Source: Caballeronia glebae
Lineage (GTDB): Bacteria > Pseudomonadota > Gammaproteobacteria > Burkholderiales > Burkholderiaceae
Length of the DNA: 64,000 nucleotides
Reading direction: 5' to 3'
Assembly: GCF_001545035.1 (NCBI RefSeq)
Contig: NZ_FCOJ02000014.1
Coordinates: 1 to 64,000 of the forward strand
Shown: positions 17,352 through 26,631 of the stretch, in pieces
Position numbering within the stretch: the first letter of the stretch is position 1
How the letters are laid out: every line of letters begins with the position of its first letter
Program-made: the position numbers and the translations under genes
The notes under the pieces: model-generated
Told to the model about the DNA's origin: nothing
Database searches by the model: none
Seen by the model: only the letters and a program-made list of their open reading frames with translations

Positions 17352-18090
17352 GCAAGGCCCTCCCCGTAAGGCTCTGTTCCGACCGCGCCGCGCGCGGGAT
17401 ATTGCTTGAGACGGCAAAAAGCCGTCAGGCGGGCAAGAAGCCTTCGCCCGGGACCGCCTCATGCTCAACGCAGGCGGACGCCGAAACGACGACGCGACGA
17501 CACGACGACACGCTCAGCGCGAACAACGGCGCCAGGCAGTCGCCGCTTCAGACTATCCCCGTGCTGAACCGGGCGACACTACACCAACCCGTGTGACAGG
17601 CACAACCTTCATGCGGTCCGGCCCGCCATTCCTGCGATGTTTCTGTTGCTCTTCGGCACGGCACGGGCAAAATGAAGGGCAGCCCGCGTCGAGTGCGCCC
17701 GGCGCTCGCGTGCTTTCGCTTCCTTTCAGTTTGGCTGCGGCTCGCCCGTTGCCGGACGGAGAATCGCCAGCGCGTTCGCCCGGCGCGCGTTCGTTGTGTT
17801 GGACACACGTCGCACGCCTTAAGAAGCCGCTTGATAGGCGGCAAAAAACATCGTCCAATCTTGGCTTATCACAAACAATAATTTGAGCGCCGATGCGATG
17901 CGAGACGCCCCATCCGAGACGGAAGACCGCCTGAGCCACGCCCGCAGCCCCGTTGCGAGCAAAAGCCGAATTGCGGCCTGCATCACGCGCATCGTGCGCA
18001 ACCCGCGCGCCCGCGTAGCCCGTGACGCGCTCACCGGACCGTTGTTCGGGCGGCGCCGCGCGCGCAGCCTGCGCCGCGCGTGAACAGCCA
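17352..18090. other. Divergent intergenic region, 739 bp
   Basis: It lies between the ABC operon (minus) and the GGDEF gene (plus), and must contain promoters for both. The stretch 17860-17885 is AT-rich and a plausible promoter for the plus gene. Open frames exist but are Arg/Ala-rich without ribosome binding sites; I call none. Confidence 0.45.
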
Positions 18091-19791
18091 ATGCGCGCGC
18101 GACCGATGAACAAGCTCATCCTGCACCGTGTGATCGCCACGCTCGGCCTGGCGGCGCTGGCTTTCGCGTGCTGGATCGCCGCCGGCTTGTTGTCGGACCG
18201 AATGGTACAACAGGAAATGACGTCGACGGTGCGCACCGAGCGTCAGATGGCGGCGTCGATCGTCGACAACATGGCGCAGGTCATCGCGAGCGACCTGGCG
18301 ATGTCGCGCGCCATTCCCGCCACGCTCGCGCAGATGGATTTCACGCAGCAAGCGCTCGCGGAGTCGCGGAATTATGCCTCGAACCCGGCCGGGACGGAAC
18401 TCGAACGCCGCAACGACTGGACCGCGCGGCCCGCGCTCGCAAAGGTCAATCACTTCCTGCACGACGCGCAGGGATTCTCCGGCCTCGACTCCATCTGGCT
18501 CGTCAACGACCGCGGCTTTTGCATTGCGTCGAGCAACGCCGCCGACGACGACAGCTTCATCGGCTACGACATGAGCGCTCGCGGCTATGTCACGCGGGCG
18601 CTGCTCGGCGGCTTCATCGAGATGTACGGCGTCGGGCGGCTGTCCGGCGAGCCGGGCATCTTCATCGCGGCGCCCGCTTACGAAGACGGCATCCTGGTCG
18701 GCGCGGTGATCGCCAAAGTGAGTATCGACCGGCTGCGGCACTGGGTTTCGCGCGCCGGCACCTTCGTGACCGACGAAAACGGCGTCGTCGTGATGGCGCA
18801 CGACGGCCGGCTCGAATACCAGGCGATGCCCAACGCGCCCGTCGCGCGCATGACGGAGCGCGAGCGCGTCGAGCACTATCGGCGCGAGTCGTTCCCGGAA
18901 TTGCGGGTGACGCACATCGGCGAGCAGATGCGCGCCTCCGAGCACTGGCTTGCGCCCGCGCTCGCGCAGACCTTCTACGCCGCGAACGGCAGCAACGTGC
19001 CCTCGCTCTACGACGAGCGCACGGGCCTGAATTCGGGACTGTCCGCGCATATCGTGCATCCGCTCACGAGCTGGCCGGAAATCAGCCGCAACCACAGCCG
19101 CGACCGCTTCCTCGTGTTCCTGACGATGCTCGGCGTCGTGACGCTCGCCATCGTCATCGCGACGTCGTACTCGCGCGAGCGGCGTCTGCACCGCGCGACG
19201 CGCGATCTCGCGGAACAGTTGCAATCGGCCAATACGCTGCTTTCGGCCGAAGCTCGCCACGACGCGCTGACGGGCGCCCTCTCCCGCCGATATTTCCTCG
19301 ACACGCTGCGTCATGAAGTGGAGCTTGCGCGTTCGGTCGGCACGCCGCTGTCGGTCGCGATCGCGGATCTCGATCACTTCAAGCAGATCAACGACCGCTT
19401 CGGACACGCGTCGGGCGATCGCGCGCTGGAGCATTTCGTCGAAGTGTGCCGCGCGCAGCTTCGTCCGAGCGATGCGATCGGGCGGCTCGGCGGCGAGGAA
19501 TTCGGCATTCTGCTGCCGCAAACCTCGCTCACCGATGCCCAGGCCGTGCTTGAGCGCCTGAGAAAGCGTTTTCATCACGAACACTGCGCGCATCTGCCGG
19601 ACGATGCGGCGCTGTCGGTGTCCATCGGCATCACGGAGCTCGCGCCCGACGACGCGCTCGAATGGATTCTCTCTCGCGCCGACCTCGCGCTTTACGAAGC
19701 GAAATCGCGCGGGCGCGACCGCAGCGAAGTGCGCCCCGCCGATCCCGGCCCGTCCACCCGGCATACCGAAGACACGCTGGCCGGCAAGTAA
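18091..19791 (+). CDS. Membrane Cache-GGDEF diguanylate cyclase
   Basis: This encodes about 566 residues. An N-terminal membrane helix (about 12-32) leads to a large periplasmic double-Cache-like sensor domain (VRTERQMAASIVDNMAQVIASDL through SIDRLRHWVSRAGTFVTDENG). A second membrane helix (about 343-362) follows, then a C-terminal GGDEF domain. The active-site loop reads GGEEF (about 467-471). RPSD lies exactly five residues before it, a canonical inhibitory I-site, so the enzyme should make cyclic di-GMP with product inhibition. No EAL domain is present. The start is the first ATG of two five codons apart; neither has a strong ribosome binding site. Confidence 0.9.
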   Translation: MRARPMNKLILHRVIATLGLAALAFACWIAAGLLSDRMVQQEMTSTVRTERQMAASIVDNMAQVIASDLAMSRAIPATLAQMDFTQQALAESRNYASNPAGTELERRNDWTARPALAKVNHFLHDAQGFSGLDSIWLVNDRGFCIASSNAADDDSFIGYDMSARGYVTRALLGGFIEMYGVGRLSGEPGIFIAAPAYEDGILVGAVIAKVSIDRLRHWVSRAGTFVTDENGVVVMAHDGRLEYQAMPNAPVARMTERERVEHYRRESFPELRVTHIGEQMRASEHWLAPALAQTFYAANGSNVPSLYDERTGLNSGLSAHIVHPLTSWPEISRNHSRDRFLVFLTMLGVVTLAIVIATSYSRERRLHRATRDLAEQLQSANTLLSAEARHDALTGALSRRYFLDTLRHEVELARSVGTPLSVAIADLDHFKQINDRFGHASGDRALEHFVEVCRAQLRPSDAIGRLGGEEFGILLPQTSLTDAQAVLERLRKRFHHEHCAHLPDDAALSVSIGITELAPDDALEWILSRADLALYEAKSRGRDRSEVRPADPGPSTRHTEDTLAGK

Positions 19792-19911
19792 GCCGACCGG
19801 TCGACGCGGCGAGTCGGCGCACGGTCATGCGCCTGTCGCGACGCGCGGGCATCGCACAGGTATCATCGATGTTCGAAATCGAATGCCGCTGGCGTGAATC
19901 GGGAGAATTGC

Positions 19912-20175
19912 ATGAAGGGAAATCTGGTCATCGTGTGCCGGGATCAGGACGCAGAAACGTTCGACCACCTGCTCGCCGAGTACGGCTCTTTTCAGACGCG
20001 GCTATCGTCGACGACGTGGTTCCTGAAAATCGATCTCGCGCCCGAGGTGATTCAGGAGGAGATTCTCTCGCGCCTCGGCAAGTACACGACGCACTACATC
20101 TTCGAGGCGTCGACGGTGACGTACAACACGGTGGACAGCGAAGCGGCGTCGGCGCTCGAAACACTGTTCGACTGA
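19912..20175 (+). CDS. Small Cas2/SinR-like ferredoxin-fold protein (putative)
   Basis: This encodes 87 residues. The predicted order is strand (KGNLVIVCRDQD), helix (FDHLLAEYGSF), strand pair (QTRLSSTTWFLKIDLA), helix (PEVIQEEILSRLG), strand (THYIFEAST). The central LSSTTWFLKIDLAPE block resembles the dST-W-hv-TDLs.e motif of SinR-type and other standalone Cas2-like proteins. No CRISPR array or cas gene is near. The ATG follows GGGAGAATTGC. It lies 120 bp after the diguanylate cyclase gene and may be cotranscribed. The family call is by pattern only; if wrong, it is a conserved hypothetical of unknown role. Confidence 0.55.
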   Translation: MKGNLVIVCRDQDAETFDHLLAEYGSFQTRLSSTTWFLKIDLAPEVIQEEILSRLGKYTTHYIFEASTVTYNTVDSEAASALETLFD

Positions 20176-20206
20176 CGCCGCGCCGCCTCTCTCATAAAGC
20201 GCGCCG

Positions 20207-21547
20207 TTACAGCGCGCGCTCCTCGTGCTGCGAGCCGGCGCGGCGCTCCTGCAACGTCCGCGTGGCGATATCGAACGGAAAGGTCATCACGACCTGCAAT
20301 CCGCCCTCGGCACGATTGCCGATCTCGCATTCGCCGCCCGCGCGCCGCGCGAGCCGCTCCACGATAGCAAGCCCGAGCCCGCTATGGCCACTGCCTCCGC
20401 GCGCCGGATCGAGCCGCACGAATGGCCGGCTCGCCTTGATGAGATCCTCCGGCGCGATGCCCTTGCCGTGATCGGACACCATCAACACCCAGCCACTGGC
20501 TTCCCGCCGCGTCTCGATGACGACCGGCGGCGCACCGTACGCATGCGCGTTGTCCAGCAGATTCGACAGCAGCCGGTCAAGCGACGCCGCCGGCAGCGCG
20601 AAAGCGGGCCCCGCTTCGAGTTTCAGGCGGATCGGCTGCGCGCCCGGCGACACCGCGCGATACGCCCGCGCGATCCGTTCGCATTGCTCGTCGACGGGAA
20701 CCGGCTCGCTGCCGTCCGGGCGGTCGTGCGCGAACACGAGGAATTGATCGACGATATGCGCCATCGAATCGACGTCGCGCACGACGCCGTCGCGCAATTT
20801 CTCGTCGTCCATCATTTCGGCACGCAGACGCAGTCGCGCGAGCGGCGTCTTCAGGTCGTGAGCGACGCCCGCGAGCATCACGGCGCGGTCGTTCTCCGTC
20901 TGCGACACTTCGCGGACCATCTGGTTGAAGCCGTGCGTGAGTTGCCGCAATTCGCGCGGACCGCGCTCCGGCACGGGAGGCGTCGGCTGGCCGCGCCCGA
21001 AGCGCCCGACCGCCTGCGCAAGCGAGCGCAGCGGATACTGCAACTGCCACGCGCCGAACAGCGCGGCAAGCACGGCGGTCGAAAAGATCAGCGCGAGCCA
21101 TAAAAGCATGCGGTCGCGCGAACGCGGCGGACGCAACGGCTGCACCGGCACGACGATCCAGCCGTCGTCCTTCGCGCCGTGCACCCACACGCTCGGCGGG
21201 CCGCCGGGCTCGTTCAGGCGGACTTCGGTGCCGTCGGGGAGACGATCTTTTAGGTCCTCGACGAAACGCTGCAGCGGCGGCGGCGTGTCTTCGTCGGGCT
21301 GCTTCGGCACATCCGGACTATTGAGCGCCACGAGGCGCACGCGCGGAGGCAAGGGCTGATCGGGCGCTTTGGCGATGTGCTGGCGCACCGCCTCGACGAG
21401 GAACACGGCCTCCTCGACGGCGAAACGCGTCTGCACGTTGTCGCGCTCGAAGCGGATGATTGCGAACCACGCGACATGCGACAGCACCAGCATGCCGATG
21501 ACGATGACGACCAGCCGGCCGAAGAGCGTGTCAATTGCCCGGCGCAT
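20207..21547 (-). CDS. EnvZ/CpxA-type sensor histidine kinase
   Basis: This encodes 446 residues. Membrane helices at about 10-30 and 148-167 bracket a periplasmic sensor region of about 115 residues. A HAMP linker follows, then a dimerisation box with phosphoacceptor His230 (GVAHDLKTPLARLRLRAE). The catalytic domain has the N box NLLDNAHAYG and G boxes DHGKGIAPED and GHSGLGLAIV. It overlaps the end of the response regulator gene by 17 bp, so the two are translated together. Gene order and a Spy/CpxP-like target nearby suggest envelope-stress sensing. Confidence 0.93.
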   Translation of the reverse strand: MRRAIDTLFGRLVVIVIGMLVLSHVAWFAIIRFERDNVQTRFAVEEAVFLVEAVRQHIAKAPDQPLPPRVRLVALNSPDVPKQPDEDTPPPLQRFVEDLKDRLPDGTEVRLNEPGGPPSVWVHGAKDDGWIVVPVQPLRPPRSRDRMLLWLALIFSTAVLAALFGAWQLQYPLRSLAQAVGRFGRGQPTPPVPERGPRELRQLTHGFNQMVREVSQTENDRAVMLAGVAHDLKTPLARLRLRAEMMDDEKLRDGVVRDVDSMAHIVDQFLVFAHDRPDGSEPVPVDEQCERIARAYRAVSPGAQPIRLKLEAGPAFALPAASLDRLLSNLLDNAHAYGAPPVVIETRREASGWVLMVSDHGKGIAPEDLIKASRPFVRLDPARGGSGHSGLGLAIVERLARRAGGECEIGNRAEGGLQVVMTFPFDIATRTLQERRAGSQHEERAL

Positions 21548-22253
21548 TTTGCTCGCCGTCCGGCACGAACACGTAACCGCGCCCCCGCACCGTCTGGATG
21601 AAGCGCGGCGCCGACGGATCGGTTTCCAGGATGCGGCGCAGGCGCCACACCTGCACGTCGATGCCGCGATCGGTGCCGTCGTATTCCGGACCGTGCAGCA
21701 GTTCGAGCAGGCGCTCGCGCGTGAGCGTGCGCATCGGGTTGTTCACGAAGATCTTGAGAAGCGCGAATTCGCTGCCCGAGAGCGTGAGCGGCCGGTCGTC
21801 CTGTTGCAGCGTGCGCGACTGGAAATCCAGCCTGAAGCGGCCGAACGAGAACGGCTCGCGCTGTTCCGGCGCGGCGGACGGAATCGTGCGGCGGCGGCGC
21901 AGCACGGCCTGCACCCGCGCGAGCAGTTCGCGCGGATTGAACGGCTTGCCGAGGTAATCGTCCGCGCCCAGTTCCAGGCCGACGATGCGATCCACGTCAT
22001 CCGCGCGCGCGGTCAGCATGATGACGGGAATGTCGTCGCCGGACGCGCGCAGCTGCTTGAGCGCGGTCAGGCCGTCGACGTTCGGCATCATCAGATCGAG
22101 CACGATGAGATCGGGCCGCTCGCGCTCGATGCGGCGTTCGAGACCGCCGGCGTCATGCAGCACCGAAACCTCGATGCCCTGCCGGACCAGATAGTCGCGC
22201 AGAAGGTCGCGCAGTTCGGCGTCGTCGTCGACGACAAGTATTTGCGTAGTCAT
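21531..22253 (-). CDS. OmpR/CpxR-family response regulator
   Basis: This encodes 240 residues. The receiver (1-118) has Asp9-Asp11, phosphoacceptor Asp53, Thr81 and Lys103. The C-terminal winged helix shows the OmpR pattern (LTLSGSEFALLKIFVNNP, LLELLHGPEY, RRILETDPSAPRFIQTVRGRGYVFV). It pairs with the overlapping sensor kinase. Its gene is divergent from a Spy/CpxP-like chaperone gene, and the 245-bp gap contains CpxR-type GTAAA-N5-GTAAC boxes on both strands, which suggests autoregulation plus control of the chaperone. Confidence 0.93.
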   Translation of the reverse strand: MTTQILVVDDDAELRDLLRDYLVRQGIEVSVLHDAGGLERRIERERPDLIVLDLMMPNVDGLTALKQLRASGDDIPVIMLTARADDVDRIVGLELGADDYLGKPFNPRELLARVQAVLRRRRTIPSAAPEQREPFSFGRFRLDFQSRTLQQDDRPLTLSGSEFALLKIFVNNPMRTLTRERLLELLHGPEYDGTDRGIDVQVWRLRRILETDPSAPRFIQTVRGRGYVFVPDGEQNAPGN

Positions 22254-22309
22254 GGGATGGAGTTTAGCGCGTGAGTCAGACCTCTAATGATGACAGGCCT
22301 GCCATAAGG

Positions 22310-22324
22310 GTTACGGGGTGTTAC
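22310..22324 (-). promoter_or_regulatory. CpxR-type box facing the response regulator gene
   Basis: On the minus strand this reads GTAAC-N5-GTAAC, a direct repeat with 10-bp period like the CpxR consensus GTAAA-N5-GTAAA. It lies 57 bp upstream of the response regulator start. Confidence 0.6.
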
Positions 22325-22338
22325 CACGAAAGCGGGGC

Positions 22339-22353
22339 GTAAACCGGCGTAAC
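22339..22353 (+). promoter_or_regulatory. CpxR-type box facing the Spy-like gene
   Basis: On the plus strand this reads GTAAA-CCGGC-GTAAC, one base from the CpxR consensus pair. A further GTAAC half-site lies at 22370-22374, two helical turns from the second half. It sits about 145 bp upstream of the Spy-like start. Confidence 0.6.
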
Positions 22354-22498
22354 AAGCCTGAGCCTTGCCGTAACACGCGGGCCGTCGCGAACCCCTACGC
22401 TGTGTCTCACCGACAAGCGCAAGACCTCGACGCACTGTCTGACACGTCGACCAGGGCCTCGCGGCTTCGGCTTCGAAAACAATCAAGGGAGTACCAAG

Positions 22499-23095
22499 AT
22501 GGCCAAGCAATACCGCATCCTCACCGCCGCCGCTGCCGCAATCGCGCTCACCTTCGGCACGGCCTACGCCGCTACGACCGACGCGCCGTCCGCGCCGCCT
22601 CCCGGAGCTCCGGCCATGATGGGCGGTCACGGCGGTCCCGGCGGCCACCGCATGGAAATGCGCATGCAAAAGCAACTGGACGAACTGCACGGCCAGTTGA
22701 AGCTGAACGCGGATCAGGAAAAGCTGTGGCAGACCGCGCTCACGACGATGAAGCAGAATCATCGGGCGATGCGCGAAAGCCACAAGCAGATGCGCGATCA
22801 GTTCAAATCGATGGAAAACCAGCCGATCCTCGACCTGAACGCGATGCACGCCGCGCATCAGAAGATCGAGCAGCAGAACGAGCAACTGCGCGAGCAGACC
22901 GCGACTACATGGCTGAATTTCTACAACTCGCTGAACGACCAGCAAAAGACGACCGTCAGCACGGCGCTCAAGAAGCACTTTGCGAAGATGCACGAGCACC
23001 AGCACAAGATGCATGAGCGCTGGGGCAAGCAGCACGGCGGCCCGGACGGCGCTCCGGGTGCGGCGGCGGGCGCATCGGCCACGCCGAAGCCGTAA
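22499..23095 (+). CDS. Spy/CpxP-like periplasmic chaperone
   Basis: This encodes 198 residues: a signal peptide (about 1-24, ending AYAATT), a Pro/Gly/Met/His-rich N-terminal region (PPPGAPAMMGGHGGPGGHRMEM), then a long helical LTXXQ-type domain. The motif LNADQEKLW is near residue 76 and LNDQQKTTV near 145. Met and His clusters at both ends could bind metal. Spy and CpxP are small alpha-helical periplasmic chaperones induced by Cpx/Bae systems. The ATG follows AAGGGAGT. It diverges from the two-component genes, so it is a likely target. Confidence 0.85.
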   Translation: MAKQYRILTAAAAAIALTFGTAYAATTDAPSAPPPGAPAMMGGHGGPGGHRMEMRMQKQLDELHGQLKLNADQEKLWQTALTTMKQNHRAMRESHKQMRDQFKSMENQPILDLNAMHAAHQKIEQQNEQLREQTATTWLNFYNSLNDQQKTTVSTALKKHFAKMHEHQHKMHERWGKQHGGPDGAPGAAAGASATPKP

Positions 23096-23111
23096 GTCGG
23101 CCGGGCGCATG

Positions 23112-23147
23112 AAAAAAGGCCGCGGGGCATGCGCTCCGCGGCCTTCT
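23112..23147. terminator. Bidirectional terminator
   Basis: AAGGCCGCGG and CCGCGGCCTT form a perfect 10-bp stem, with six A before it and T-rich sequence after it. It serves the Spy-like gene and the convergent pirin gene. Confidence 0.8.
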
Positions 23148-23164
23148 TCACATCCGGACGACGA

Positions 23165-23863
23165 TCAGGCGAGGTCGAACAGCAGGACTTCCGCGTTATC
23201 GCCGTTTTCGAGCGTGACCTTCGATACGTCTTCGAGCTTCGCGGCGTCGCCCGCTCCGAGCGCCTCGCCATTCACCGTCAGCGCGCCTCGCGCCACGTGC
23301 GCGTACACGCGGCGGCCCGCCGGCACGTCGAAGTCCGCGCGCTCTTCACCGTTGAAAAAACCCGCGAAGATGCGCGCATTCGCGCCGATCCTGACCGAGC
23401 CGTCCGTACCTTCGGGCGATGCGATCACGCGCAGACGGCCGCGCTTTTCATCGTCCGCGAAGCGCTTTTCCTCATACCCGGGCTCGCCGCCCGGCGCATC
23501 CGGAATGATCCAGATCTGCAGGAAGTGCGCGGTTTCCGTCGGCGAGCCGTTGAACTCGCTATGGCGCACGCCGGTGCCGGCGCTCATGCGTTGTACGTCG
23601 CCGGGACGGATGGTCGAGCCGTTGCCCATGCTGTCGCGGTGCGCGAGCGCGCCTTCGAGCACGTAGCTCACGATTTCCATATCGCGATGGCCGTGCGCGC
23701 CGAAACCCTGGCCGCCCGCGACGCGATCCTCGTTGATCACGCGCAGCGCGCCGAAGTGCGTGTGCTCGGGATCGTAATAGTCGGCGAAGGAGAAGGTGTG
23801 ATACGAGTCGAGCCAGCCGTGGTTAGCGTGACCCCGTTCGTTGCTGCGGCGAATCTCGATCAT
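23165..23863 (-). CDS. Pirin family protein
   Basis: This encodes 232 residues with the pirin bicupin pattern. HTFSFADYYDPEHTHFGALRVINED opens the N-terminal cupin, with metal ligands in GFGAHGHRDMEIVSYVLEG and in ATGVRHSEFN-type GTGVRHSEFN near residue 95. The C-terminal cupin is degenerate. E. coli YhhW of this family has quercetin 2,3-dioxygenase activity; the physiological role is uncertain. It forms a single-gene unit ending at a shared terminator. Confidence 0.92.
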   Translation of the reverse strand: MIEIRRSNERGHANHGWLDSYHTFSFADYYDPEHTHFGALRVINEDRVAGGQGFGAHGHRDMEIVSYVLEGALAHRDSMGNGSTIRPGDVQRMSAGTGVRHSEFNGSPTETAHFLQIWIIPDAPGGEPGYEEKRFADDEKRGRLRVIASPEGTDGSVRIGANARIFAGFFNGEERADFDVPAGRRVYAHVARGALTVNGEALGAGDAAKLEDVSKVTLENGDNAEVLLFDLA

Positions 23864-24356
23864 GATGTTTGCTCCCGCCCAAGGCGTTCGTTTGCGATGG
23901 AGAGAATGTAAGGGCGACGCCGCTTTGAAACAACGCGCGCCGGGGCACTACATCGTTGCGCCGATGCAGGTAATCGGACTCATCCGGCTTCGCACTCGCG
24001 CGCTCGTCCGCTTCGGGTAAAATACCGCGCTTTTCCGGGCGGCGACGGTGCGGATCGCCCGCGACGCATCAGCGCACCGGCGAATACGGGAAGAAGTGCC
24101 GAAAACGAGCGCCCAGACCAAGCGAGCCCGCCGCGACGCAGCCATTGCACGTCGGCAGGGTTAGCGGCAACGGCAGCGCGCAATTTTGACCAACTAGAAT
24201 ACCGACCGCTGGCCGTCATACGGAGGCAGGCCAACAAGGACAGCCGAAACGCGCGGGGAACGCGCCATCGAGCGCGATCGGCTGAGGGGAAACATGAAGA
24301 TATTCGCATCGCGCGCCGCAATCGATGCACGCTAGGCACCTTACCAAGGAATCACC
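23864..24356. other. Intergenic region upstream of hisQ, 493 bp
   Basis: A binding-protein gene is expected here in related operons but is absent. The region holds a 13-codon reading frame with a good ribosome binding site (24294-24335) and a TAAAAT element near 24017. No other gene is supported. Confidence 0.45.
24294..24335 (+). other. Short leader-like reading frame before hisQ
   Basis: GAGGGGAAAC precedes an ATG, and the frame reads MKIFASRAAIDAR then TAG, ending 21 bp before the hisQ ATG. It could be a translated leader, or the scar of a lost binding-protein gene whose first codons survive. Coding status unproven. Confidence 0.3.
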
Positions 24357-25043
24357 ATGTTGCAAGGCTACGGTCCGCTGATCCTCGCGGGCACCTGGCA
24401 GACCGTCAAGCTGGCGGTGCTGTCGCTCGTGTTCGCCTTCGTGATCGGTCTGATCGGCGCGGCGGCGAAGTTGTCGAGAAACCGCGTGGCGTCGGGGCTC
24501 GGCACTGTGTACACGACGCTCATCCGCGGCGTGCCCGATCTCGTGCTGATGCTGCTGCTCTTCTACAGCATCCAGATCTGGCTGAACCTGTTCACCGACG
24601 CGATCGGCTGGGATCAGATCGACATCGATCCGTTCCTTGCCGGCATTCTGGTGCTCGGCTTCATCTACGGCGCGTATTTCACCGAGACCTTCCGCGGCGC
24701 GTTCCTCTCCGTGCCGCGCGGCCAGCTCGAAGCGGGCGCGGCCTACGGCATGACGCCTTGGCAGACCTTCGCGCGCATCATGTTTCCGCAGATGATGCGT
24801 TTCGCGCTGCCGGGCATCGGCAACAACTGGCAAGTGATGGTCAAGGCGACGGCGCTCGTGTCGATCATCGGTCTCGCGGACGTAGTCAAGGCTTCGCAGG
24901 ACGCGGGCAAGGGCACGCTGCGTTTCTTCTTCTTCACGCTTTTCGCGGGCGCGATCTACCTCGCGATCACCACGATCTCGAATCTCGTGCTGATCTGGCT
25001 GGAACGGCGCTATTCCATCGGCGTGCGCAAGGCCGACCTCTAA
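24357..25043 (+). CDS. hisQ: Basic amino acid ABC permease HisQ
   Basis: This encodes 228 residues with five predicted membrane helices, a normal HisQ length. Family landmarks are TLIRGVPDLVLMLLLFYSIQIWL and the cytoplasmic EAA loop EAGAAYGMTPWQTFARIMFPQMMRFALPG, which contacts the ATPase. It forms half of the membrane pore of a histidine/lysine/arginine/ornithine importer. The start follows AAGGAATCACC. The hisM gene begins 26 bp after the stop. No periplasmic binding-protein gene is adjacent, so the substrate call rests on family resemblance. Confidence 0.9.
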   Translation: MLQGYGPLILAGTWQTVKLAVLSLVFAFVIGLIGAAAKLSRNRVASGLGTVYTTLIRGVPDLVLMLLLFYSIQIWLNLFTDAIGWDQIDIDPFLAGILVLGFIYGAYFTETFRGAFLSVPRGQLEAGAAYGMTPWQTFARIMFPQMMRFALPGIGNNWQVMVKATALVSIIGLADVVKASQDAGKGTLRFFFFTLFAGAIYLAITTISNLVLIWLERRYSIGVRKADL

Positions 25044-25069
25044 TCGGTCCATTACAGGGCGGCAGGGAC

Positions 25070-25783
25070 ATGATCGAAATTATCCAGGAATACTGGAAGA
25101 ACTACCTCTTCACCGACGGCTACCGCATCACCGGTCTCGCGATCACGATGTGGCTGCTGGTCATTTCCATCGGCCTCGGCTTTTGTCTTTCGGTGCCGCT
25201 CGCGGTCGCGCGGGTGTCGAAGAACAAGCTGCTGTCGCGTTCGGTGTGGCTCTACACGTATGTGTTTCGCGGCACGCCACTCTATGTGCAACTGCTGCTC
25301 TGCTACACGGGGCTTTACAGCTTGCAGGTCGTGCGCGATCACATGCTGCTCGCCGAGTTCTTCCGCAGCGGCATGAACTGCACGCTGCTCGCGTTCACGC
25401 TGAATACGTGCGCCTACACCACGGAAATTTTCGCCGGCGCGATCAAGGCGACGCCCTACGGCGAGATCGAAGCCGCGCGCGCATACGGCATGTCGGGCTT
25501 CACGCTGTATCGTCGCGTGATTCTTCTGTCGGCGTTGCGGCACGCACTGCCGTACTACAGCAACGAAGTGATCCTGATGCTGCACGCGACCACCGTCGCG
25601 TTCACGGCGACCGTGCCGGACATTCTCAAGATCGCGCGCGACGTGAACTCGGCGACGTATCAGTCGTTCGAGGCGTTCGGTCTTGCTGCCCTGCTCTACC
25701 TCTGCATTTCGTTCGCGCTCGTGTGGCTGTTCCGCCGCGCCGAGCATCGCTGGCTCGCTTATTTGCGGCCGCAAGGCAAATAA
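25070..25783 (+). CDS. hisM: Basic amino acid ABC permease HisM
   Basis: This encodes 237 residues with five predicted helices. It starts [23 protein letters not shown], as HisM proteins do. [17 protein letters not shown] and the EAA loop [32 protein letters not shown] identify the family. It pairs with HisQ in the importer. I use the ATG after GGGCGGCAGGGAC; the longer frame upstream lies inside hisQ. The ATPase gene follows after 25 bp, so this is one operon. Confidence 0.92.
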   Translation: MIEIIQEYWKNYLFTDGYRITGLAITMWLLVISIGLGFCLSVPLAVARVSKNKLLSRSVWLYTYVFRGTPLYVQLLLCYTGLYSLQVVRDHMLLAEFFRSGMNCTLLAFTLNTCAYTTEIFAGAIKATPYGEIEAARAYGMSGFTLYRRVILLSALRHALPYYSNEVILMLHATTVAFTATVPDILKIARDVNSATYQSFEAFGLAALLYLCISFALVWLFRRAEHRWLAYLRPQGK

Positions 25784-25808
25784 GACCACCGCCGCTCAAG
25801 GACCGTTC

Positions 25809-26588
25809 ATGATTTCCCAGCAGCACAAGCTTTTCGCCGACGACATTCACAAGCAGTACGGCAGCAACGAAGTTCTCAAAGGCGTGTCGCTGAAGGCCAA
25901 GGCCGGCGACGTGATCAGCATCATCGGCTCGTCGGGCTCGGGCAAGAGTACGATGCTGCGCTGTATCAACTTCCTCGAACAGCCGAATCAGGGGCGCATC
26001 TTCGTCGACGGCGCCGAAGTCCGCACGCTGAGAGACAAGACCGGCGCGCTGAAAGTGGCGGACCCGAAGCAATTGCGGGAGGTTCGCGCGAAATTGTCGA
26101 TGGTCTTCCAGCACTTCAATCTCTGGTCGCACATGAATGTGCTGGAGAACGTGATCGAGGCGCCCGTGAACGTGCTCGGCCTTTCGAAGAAGGAAGCGGA
26201 GGATCGCGCGCGTATGTATCTGGAGAAGGTCGGGCTCGCGCCGCGCCTGGAAAAGCAGTATCCGTCGCATCTTTCGGGCGGGCAGCAGCAGCGCGTGGCC
26301 ATCGCGCGCGCGCTCGCGATGCATCCCGATGTCATGCTCTTCGACGAGCCGACCTCCGCGCTCGATCCCGAACTCGTCGGCGAAGTCCTGAAAGTGATGC
26401 AGACGCTGGCCGAGGAAGGCCGCACGATGATCGTCGTCACGCACGAAATGGCGTTCGCGCGCAATGTCTCGAACCACGTGGTGTTTCTGCATCAGGGACG
26501 TATCGAGGAAGAAGGCCATCCGGATGCGGTGTTCGGCAACACGAAGAGCGAGCGCCTGAAGCAGTTCCTGTCGGGCAGTCTGAAGTAA
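25809..26588 (+). CDS. hisP: Basic amino acid ABC ATPase HisP
   Basis: This encodes 259 residues. Walker A is GSSGSGKST, the Q-loop [17 protein letters not shown], the signature [15 protein letters not shown], Walker [15 protein letters not shown], and the switch histidine is in [12 protein letters not shown]. The HisP-type insert [18 protein letters not shown] is present. It energises HisQM. The start MISQQHK is the only ATG close to the family N-terminus; the frame upstream runs back into hisM. A bidirectional terminator follows. Confidence 0.95.
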   Translation: MISQQHKLFADDIHKQYGSNEVLKGVSLKAKAGDVISIIGSSGSGKSTMLRCINFLEQPNQGRIFVDGAEVRTLRDKTGALKVADPKQLREVRAKLSMVFQHFNLWSHMNVLENVIEAPVNVLGLSKKEAEDRARMYLEKVGLAPRLEKQYPSHLSGGQQQRVAIARALAMHPDVMLFDEPTSALDPELVGEVLKVMQTLAEEGRTMIVVTHEMAFARNVSNHVVFLHQGRIEEEGHPDAVFGNTKSERLKQFLSGSLK

Positions 26589-26631
26589 GCGCGAATAAGC
26601 GCGACCGCTGCCAGAAGCAACCTTCCACTCC

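Noticed and set aside
15744-17369. Long plus-strand open frame of 541 codons
   Set aside because: Antisense to the double permease; polar, histidine/arginine-rich translation with no domain.
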